From Chloroflexota bacterium (GTDB lineage: Bacteria > Chloroflexota > Dormibacteria > CF-121), in assembly GCA_005881235.1 (NCBI GenBank), contig VBEQ01000095.1, positions 1-9,399 on the forward strand: a stretch of DNA of 9,399 bases. Reading direction: 5' to 3'. The notes under the pieces were generated by a model. It was not told the DNA's origin. It did no database searches and saw only the letters and a list, made by a program, of their open reading frames with translations. The position numbers and the translations under genes were made by a program. Position 1 is the first letter of the stretch. The number at the start of each line of letters is the position of its first letter. Positions 5,567 through 9,399 of this stretch are shown one piece after another.

Positions 5567-6037
5567 CTAATCAGCGCGCGCTGCAACAAGACGCTCGACC
5601 GCGGTCGGCAAGGTGGTCTCGAAGTCGATCAGTTTCGCCCACTCCGGTCTGATGCTGATGCGTGCCATCCGCTTGTAGAGTCCACGCACTTGCGTTTCAA
5701 ATGCATCCCACTGTTCCAGTGGAACATACTTCTTGGACGCGTCCAGATACTCCGCTGGAATTCCATTGACGATCTCTGTGCCTGCCGTCCCGCGGACAAG
5801 CAGGATATGCGGCGGCTGGGAATCCGTGTCGATAGTGATCGCTACTCGAGGGTTCGCTGCGAGCGCTCGCACCTTGGGAGCCTCCTCTGCGGTGCAGACG
5901 ATGAAGGCGTCTCCATTCCAGATGTAGCCAACGGGCACGACCCGAGGGTAGTTGTCCAAGCCAATGTAGGCGAGGCGCATGAGACCGATGAATTCGAACC
6001 AAGGGCGGAGTCTTGATATTCGACAGGCAGTTACCAT
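5567..6037 (-). CDS. Pyridoxamine 5'-phosphate oxidase-like (PPOX, split-barrel) protein
   Basis: FMN- or F420-binding split-barrel family protein of up to 156 aa. The recognisable domain starts at RLAYIGLDNYPRVVPVGYIW (residue 21 on), followed by NGDAFIVCTAEEAPKVRALAANPRVAITIDTD, the characteristic beta-barrel half in which the KVRALAANP helix lies near the flavin phosphate. The C-terminal half contains ILLVRGTAGTEIV, a Y/W-rich helical stretch and RISIRPEWAKLIDFETTLP, typical of actinobacterial members. These proteins are often annotated as PPOX-class F420-dependent or general stress proteins; the cofactor and substrate are not visible here. The start is uncertain. The ATG at 6035-6037 gives a normal length, but its first 20 residues do not resemble the usual N-terminal helix. 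The next ATG (5978-5980) directly precedes RLAYIG. Neither has a clear ribosome binding site. The gene is head to head with the hydrolase, only 21 bp away, which may have clipped its 5' end. Confidence 0.8.
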   Translation of the reverse strand: MVTACRISRLRPWFEFIGLMRLAYIGLDNYPRVVPVGYIWNGDAFIVCTAEEAPKVRALAANPRVAITIDTDSQPPHILLVRGTAGTEIVNGIPAEYLDASKKYVPLEQWDAFETQVRGLYKRMARISIRPEWAKLIDFETTLPTAVERLVAARAD

Positions 6038-6058
6038 CGAAGACAAAGGAGCACCACC

Positions 6059-6877
6059 ATGAAGACCGACTGGACGACCGACGTGAAGGGCGCCGGCCAG
6101 TACGCCGAGGTCAACGGCATCAACCTCTACTACGAAACCCACGGGGCCGGGCGCCCGCTGATCCTGCTGCACGGGGGGCTTGGGTCGGGCGAGATGTTCG
6201 GGCCGGTTCTTCCAGTGCTCGCCGAGCGCCACCAGGTCATCACGGTCGACCTCCAGGGACACGGCCGTACCGCTGACATCGATCGACCGATCGACGTCGG
6301 GCTGATGGCCGGCGACATCGCTGCACTGATCGACCACCTCGAGCTGGCCAGCCCGGACGTCGTGGGTTACTCGCTCGGCGGCGGTGTGGCGCTCCAGACG
6401 GCGGCGCAGTACCCGGCGAAGGTCCGCCGGCTCGTCGCCGTCTCGGCGAACATCCGGCCCGACGCGATCTATCCGGAGATGCGCGCGCAGCAAGGCCAGG
6501 TGAGCGCGGCCGCCGCCGAATTCATGAAAGACACCCCGATGTACCAGCTGTACCAACGGGTCGCGCCTCGCCCTGAGGACTTCCCTCGGTTGCTGACGAA
6601 GATCGGAGAATCGATGTCGAAGGACTACGACTTCACAGAGGTTGTCCGCGGTCTCAAGGTGCCGACCCTCATCGTCGCTGGCGATGCCGACATGGCACCG
6701 CCGAGCCATTACGTCGAGGTGTTCAAGCTGCTCGATGGCGGTCTTCGGGATGGCGGCTGGATGGGCGAGGGCCGGCCGAAGGGCGGGCATGCGCTCGCGA
6801 TCCTGCCGGGCGTGACTCACTACAACATCTTTAGCTCGCCGCTCTTCGCCGCGGTGACTCTCGCCTTTCTCGGATAG
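6059..6877 (+). CDS. Alpha/beta hydrolase
   Basis: A 272-aa cytoplasmic serine hydrolase of the alpha/beta fold. The N-terminal strand EVNGINLYYETHG leads into LILLHGGLGSG, with the oxyanion-hole loop at residues 38-42. DLQGHGRT follows at 64-71. The nucleophile elbow is GYSLGG with Ser105. The acid is most likely Asp211 in VAGDADMAPP and the base His254 in LPGVTHYNIF, so the catalytic triad is complete. A glycine-rich insertion between acid and histidine (about residues 227-243) is usual in one actinobacterial/proteobacterial subgroup of these proteins. The substrate is unknown; esterase, lactonase and haloperoxidase-like labels would all be guesses. The ATG at 6059 is preceded by AAGGAG at 6046-6051 with 7-nt spacing, so the start is firm. 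It diverges from the PPOX gene with 21 bp between starts, and converges with a minus-strand gene 5 bp after its stop. Confidence 0.95.
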   Translation: MKTDWTTDVKGAGQYAEVNGINLYYETHGAGRPLILLHGGLGSGEMFGPVLPVLAERHQVITVDLQGHGRTADIDRPIDVGLMAGDIAALIDHLELASPDVVGYSLGGGVALQTAAQYPAKVRRLVAVSANIRPDAIYPEMRAQQGQVSAAAAEFMKDTPMYQLYQRVAPRPEDFPRLLTKIGESMSKDYDFTEVVRGLKVPTLIVAGDADMAPPSHYVEVFKLLDGGLRDGGWMGEGRPKGGHALAILPGVTHYNIFSSPLFAAVTLAFLG

Positions 6878-6882
6878 CAGCC

Positions 6883-7266
6883 CTACGTGGTACTGGCCCA
6901 GACGAACCATTGCCGGATCAGGGCACGAAGCCCGTCGGCATCGAACGCAATGGCATTTTCCAGGTCGGGCATGCGGTAGGAGAGGCGAAGGTGCCCTGCA
7001 TCCGGGCCCAGGGCGACAAACACGGTGTCGCCTTGCCGGGTCAGCGCATCCAGAATCCGTCGCTCCCCAGCGTTGATATCGGCCAGATCACTCGCACGCT
7101 TGAGGTACAGAAGGCGTCCGTTCAGCTGCAAGACGAGGACAGCGGAAACGACAAGACCTTCCGCACTCTCTGGGACAAGTGACGTATCTTGCTGCAGCCA
7201 ATCGAACCAGCCCGATTGCTCGGCGTGAGTCTCGATCATCTCCATAGGCATAACGACGTAGGCCAT
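6883..7266 (-). CDS. Hypothetical protein, 127 aa
   Basis: I do not recognise this family. The protein is acidic and soluble-looking with no signal peptide or clear membrane helix. Residues about 39-55 (VVSAVLVLQLNGRLLYLKR) look like two beta strands. Residues 60-80 are charged and helical (DLADINAGERRILDALTRQG). A strand pair VFVALGPDAGHLRLSYR follows, then a C-terminal helix DADGLRALIRQWFVW. The alternation of strands and helices suggests a small alpha-beta domain. The ATG at 7264-7266 is preceded on the minus strand by AAGGAG with a short 4-nt spacer. Two in-frame ATGs follow within ten codons, and M6 would leave the core intact. It is convergent with the hydrolase (5-bp gap) and divergent from the DGPF operon, whose promoter lies 35 bp beyond its start. 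Amino-acid composition is reasonable, which favours a real gene over a shadow. Confidence 0.6.
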   Translation of the reverse strand: MAYVVMPMEMIETHAEQSGWFDWLQQDTSLVPESAEGLVVSAVLVLQLNGRLLYLKRASDLADINAGERRILDALTRQGDTVFVALGPDAGHLRLSYRMPDLENAIAFDADGLRALIRQWFVWASTT

Positions 7267-7300
7267 CTGGCTCCTTCACGCCTGAATGCTTGCTAGCCTA

Positions 7301-7329
7301 TGTCGATCTTGGCAAGACCTGTTCGTAGT
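7301..7329 (+). promoter_or_regulatory. Candidate ECF42-dependent promoter (TGTCGA, 17 bp, CGTA)
   Basis: TGTCGA at 7301-7306 is followed after exactly 17 bases by CGTAGT at 7324-7329, upstream of the DGPF gene. From memory, ECF42 sigma factors studied in Streptomyces recognise a -35 element TGTCGA with a short CG-starting -10 element upstream of their DGPF genes. Position, orientation and spacing all fit autoregulation of this operon. The initiation site would fall near 7335, giving a leader of about 40 nt before the ATG at 7376. Confidence 0.6.
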
Positions 7330-7338
7330 GTGGTCAGA

Positions 7339-7356
7339 GGCGGGCAAGGGCCCGCC
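7339..7356 (+). promoter_or_regulatory. GC-rich hairpin in the leader of the DGPF operon
   Basis: GGCGGGC (7339-7345) pairs perfectly with GCCCGCC (7350-7356) around a 4-base loop, AAGG. It lies between the candidate promoter and the ribosome binding site AGGAGGA (7364-7370), with only 7 bases between stem and site. It could hinder ribosome loading or stabilise the 5' end of the message. No U-run follows, so it is not an intrinsic terminator. Confidence 0.4.
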
Positions 7357-7375
7357 CGTTACCAGGAGGAGCAAT

Positions 7376-7735
7376 ATGGCGCACTACTTGCTATCCGTTC
7401 ACAGCGTCGCGGGCGAGATCCGCGAGCCGATGACCGATGACGAGATGAAAGAGTCCTTCAGGCAGATCGGCATCCTCGAGGCCGAGATGAAGTCTTCGCA
7501 CAGCTTGGTCCTCTCGGGCCGCCTTCACGAACCCGATACCGCCACCGTCGTGCGGATTTCCAACGGTGAGGTGCTCACCACCGATGGTCCGTTTGCGGAA
7601 TCGAAGGAACACCTCGGAGGCTTCTACATCATCGAGGCCGACAATCTCGACGCCGCGCTTGCCTGGGCGACGAAGGTCAGCAAGACGATCAAGAGGCCGA
7701 TCGAAGTATGGCCGTTTGTGGATGTTCGGAGCTGA
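7376..7735 (+). CDS. DGPF/YCII-family protein of the ECF42 operon
   Basis: A 119-aa cytoplasmic protein of the YCII-related (DGPF) family. The fold is a ferredoxin-like alpha-beta barrel: strand HYLLSVHS, helix MTDDEMKESFRQIGILEAEM, strand LVLSGRLHE and strand ATVVRISNGEVLTTDGPF. The name-giving DGPF motif is at residues 70-73, followed by AESKEHLGGFYIIEA, the most conserved part of the family, and then a helix DLDAALAWATKV-like segment and a PIEVWPF strand. The activity of DGPF proteins is not established, but they are the standard genomic partner and target of ECF42 sigma factors. The ATG at 7376 is chosen over an in-frame ATG 30 codons upstream because AGGAGGA sits at the right distance and homologues start at MxxYLL. 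The upstream start would also lie before the candidate promoter. Its end overlaps the sigma gene by 14 bp, so the two are co-transcribed. Confidence 0.93.
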   Translation: MAHYLLSVHSVAGEIREPMTDDEMKESFRQIGILEAEMKSSHSLVLSGRLHEPDTATVVRISNGEVLTTDGPFAESKEHLGGFYIIEADNLDAALAWATKVSKTIKRPIEVWPFVDVRS

Positions 7736-8990
7736 CGTTCACCCGGACGGCAGCGCGGCATTCCCCGTCGGTGAGACGGTCGTCAGCCGGATTTTTCGCG
7801 AGGAGTACGGCAGATCGGTCGCGTCCCTCATCCGAGCCTTCGGTGATATCGATGCCGCCGAGGATGCCGTCCAGGAGGCGTTCGCCGTCGCCCTGCGCAA
7901 GTGGCCGGGCGACGGCCTACCGCCTAACCCGGGCGGCTGGATCACGACGACCGCCCGCAACCTGGCCATCGATCGTCAGCGCCGTGAGGCGCGCGGACGC
8001 GAACTGCTCCGGGAGGTCGCAGTGCTCTTGCCGCAGAAAGACGATCCCGGTACGGCCAAGGAGGTGGGAGCCGTGGAGGACGACCGGCTTCGGCTGATCT
8101 TCACGTGCTGCCACCCGGCACTCTCGACGGAAGCGCAGGTGGCGCTCACCCTCCGGCTGCTCGGCGGCCTGTCGACGGAGGAGGTCGCAAGATCCTTCGT
8201 CGTAGCCGAAGCGACCATGGCGCAACGCATCGTGCGAGCGAAGCGCAAGATCAAGGCGGCCCGAATCCCTTACCGCATCCCCGAGGTTCACGAGCTGCCC
8301 GACCGCCTGCGCCCCGTGTTGGCTGTCGTCTACCTCCTCTACAACGCCGGGCCGCCCACGCCGGCCGAACCGGATCTCCGCCGTCAGGCGATCCGGCTGG
8401 CACGCGTCCTATCGACACTCATGCCCAACGAGCCCGAGGTGGCCGGCCTGCTGGCCCTGCTGCTCCTGACCGAGTCGCGTCGCGCGTCGCGCTCCCGGCC
8501 TGACGGCTCTCTTGTGCTGCTCGGCGAGCAGGACCGTACCCGCTGGGATCGGGCGCTAATCGAGGAGGGCCAGGCGATCGTCCGCCGGTACCGTCGCCAT
8601 GGTCCGCCCGGTCCATACATGCTGCAGGCCGCTATCAACGCCGTGCATGCCGACGCGGCGACAGTCCAGCAGACGGACTGGTCGCAGATCGTCGCCCTCT
8701 ACGACCAGTTGTTTGCGGTCTCCCCAACGCCGGTCGTTGCCCTCAACCGCGCCATTGCCATCGGCGAGGTGCAGGGCCCTACGGCGGCACTCCGCCTGGT
8801 AAACGAGTTAGACCTTGGCGACTACTATCCATTCCACGCCACCCGAGCGGATCTCCTCTGGCGGCTGGGCCGGGCCGACGAGGCGGCAGCCGCCTACGAG
8901 CGGGCAGCCGCTCTGGCGCCGACGAAGGCTGAGCGCGACTTCCTCAAGCTCGGTGGCCGAGCCGATGTGATCAAGGAGGCAGGACGATGA
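7722..8990 (+). CDS. ECF42-type RNA polymerase sigma factor with TPR-like C-terminal extension
   Basis: Extracytoplasmic-function sigma factor of 422 aa that redirects RNA polymerase. Region sigma-2 covers about residues 22-88: REEYGRSVASLIRAFGDIDAAED, then a QEAFAVALRKWP helix and WITTTARNLAIDRQRR, the -10-binding and melting part. FTCCHPALS (127-135) opens region sigma-4 (about 120-180), which ends in the HTH segment STEEVARSFVVAEATMAQRIVRAK for -35 recognition. Residues about 190-422 form the long extension that defines ECF42. It includes VYLLYNAG, VVALNRAIAIGEVQGP and the TPR-like LLWRLGRADEAAAAYERAAALAP. In known members the extension takes the place of an anti-sigma factor in controlling activity; none is encoded here. 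The ATG at 7722 overlaps the DGPF gene by 14 bp and gives the usual length, while a start at 7566 would only add shadow sequence. Its stop overlaps the DUF2255 ATG as ATGA. Confidence 0.93.
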   Translation: MFGADVHPDGSAAFPVGETVVSRIFREEYGRSVASLIRAFGDIDAAEDAVQEAFAVALRKWPGDGLPPNPGGWITTTARNLAIDRQRREARGRELLREVAVLLPQKDDPGTAKEVGAVEDDRLRLIFTCCHPALSTEAQVALTLRLLGGLSTEEVARSFVVAEATMAQRIVRAKRKIKAARIPYRIPEVHELPDRLRPVLAVVYLLYNAGPPTPAEPDLRRQAIRLARVLSTLMPNEPEVAGLLALLLLTESRRASRSRPDGSLVLLGEQDRTRWDRALIEEGQAIVRRYRRHGPPGPYMLQAAINAVHADAATVQQTDWSQIVALYDQLFAVSPTPVVALNRAIAIGEVQGPTAALRLVNELDLGDYYPFHATRADLLWRLGRADEAAAAYERAAALAPTKAERDFLKLGGRADVIKEAGR

Positions 8991-9373
8991 GTGAATGGAC
9001 GAGCGACGAACTGACAAGGATCGGAAACGCCGAGGAGCTGCAGCTCGCGTCAGTCCGGCCCGACGGCACGCGTCGAAAGCCAGTGACCATCTGGGTGGCC
9101 CGCGATGGCGACAGCCTCTACGTCCGATCCGTTAAGGGCCCCTCGTCGGCATGGTTTCGGGGCACGCAGGAGAGGCACGAAGGTCGGATCCGGGCCGGTG
9201 GCGTCGAGAAGGACGTCACGTTCGTGAATGCCGACCACGCCATCGACGATAAGGTCGACGCTGCCTACCGGGCCAAATACCGGCGCTACGCCGGAAGCAT
9301 CCTCAACAGCGTGCTGACCCCTCAGGCGCGATCGACGACGACCAAACTGGTGCCGCGCTCGGCGGGCACCTAG
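8987..9373 (+). CDS. DUF2255 family protein
   Basis: A 128-aa soluble protein matching DUF2255 along its full length. It starts with WTSDELTRIGNAEELQLASV, then RPDGTRRKPVTIWVARDGDSLYVRSV (about residues 24-49, a strand-rich core). WFRGTQERHEGRIRAGGVEKDVTFV follows (about 56-80), and the end is helical (AYRAKYRRYAGSILNSVLTP). The pattern of strands resembles the flavin/F420 split-barrel proteins, which is inference; no catalytic role is established for the family. The ATG overlaps the sigma factor stop as ATGA, with AGGA about 3 nt upstream as a weak ribosome binding site (GGAGGCAGGACG upstream), so its translation is probably coupled to the sigma factor. It is thus the third gene of the DGPF-ECF42 operon. 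The tail after YAGSILNSVLTP is rich in Thr, Arg and Ser and not conserved-looking. Confidence 0.9.
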   Translation: MSEWTSDELTRIGNAEELQLASVRPDGTRRKPVTIWVARDGDSLYVRSVKGPSSAWFRGTQERHEGRIRAGGVEKDVTFVNADHAIDDKVDAAYRAKYRRYAGSILNSVLTPQARSTTTKLVPRSAGT

Positions 9374-9399
9374 TTAGCAACCACGACCCGAGGCTTGTT

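Noticed and set aside
6020..6025. TGTCGA on the minus strand upstream of the PPOX gene as a second ECF42 promoter
   Set aside because: No CG-type -10 element follows at 16-18 bases, and the hexamer also occurs inside coding regions, so chance is enough.
6038..6910. Long minus-strand open frame extending the PPOX gene to 447 codons
   Set aside because: This part lies opposite the alpha/beta hydrolase, which has a full catalytic triad and a good ribosome binding site. The minus-strand peptide is arginine- and histidine-rich shadow sequence.
7286..7375. Upstream ATG for the DGPF gene at 7286
   Set aside because: It has no ribosome binding site and would start before the candidate promoter. The ATG at 7376 has AGGAGGA and matches the family start.
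7566..7721. N-terminal extension of the sigma factor frame back to 7566
   Set aside because: It overlaps the conserved DGPF part of the preceding gene in another frame and is arginine/serine-rich. ECF42 homologues start near the ATG at 7722.
9374..9399. Possible terminator or new gene at the right edge
   Set aside because: Only 26 bases remain after the DUF2255 stop, with no hairpin or start signal visible.

Overview
The window is 9.4 kb of high-GC bacterial DNA, densely packed with short genes on both strands. It holds twelve complete protein genes, one gene cut by the left edge, and up to three decayed gene fragments. I see no rRNA, tRNA, CRISPR array, insertion sequence or phage gene. High G+C, GTG starts, strong AGGAGG-type ribosome binding sites, an AraC/VOC gene pair of Streptomyces type and a DGPF/ECF42 sigma operon all fit a soil actinobacterium. 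A Chloroflexota or related high-GC soil lineage cannot be excluded by eye. The content is ordinary chromosomal accessory material, of the kind rich in regulators and small-molecule or stress enzymes.

Layout. (1) Bases 1-2364, plus strand: the C-terminal part of an MFS transporter, a 237-bp gap that carries a coding-like remnant on the minus strand, and a complete second MFS transporter. (2) Bases 2394-3526, minus strand: a VOC gene (3113-3526) and a YdhG/DUF1801 gene (2508-2963) share an identical ribosome-binding motif. The gap between them and the stretch after the second stop both look like decayed coding sequence; the latter reads as a piece of a VOC (glyoxalase-like) protein. (3) Bases 3527-3716: a divergent promoter region with two inverted repeats. 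(4) Bases 3717-5502, plus strand: a short AraC regulator overlaps a VOC gene, followed by a SAM-dependent methyltransferase that overlaps a small two-helix membrane protein. (5) Bases 5567-6877: a PPOX/split-barrel protein (minus) and an alpha/beta hydrolase (plus), arranged head to head. (6) Bases 6883-7266, minus strand: an unrecognised 127-aa protein. (7) Bases 7301-9373, plus strand: a compact operon of a DGPF/YCII protein, an ECF42-type sigma factor with a TPR-like C-terminal extension, and a DUF2255 protein.

How the genes work together. The best-supported system is region 7. The sigma gene overlaps both neighbours, and upstream of the operon lies TGTCGA, 17 bases, then CGTA. This matches, from memory, the promoter described for ECF42 autoregulation. 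A 7-bp GC hairpin sits in the presumed leader just before the ribosome binding site. DUF2255 as a coupled third gene is the least familiar part of the arrangement. AraC and its VOC partner form a second coupled unit, and the methyltransferase and membrane protein a third. The other genes are single enzymes or transporters with no demonstrable common pathway. I do not find convincing evidence of a wholly new system.
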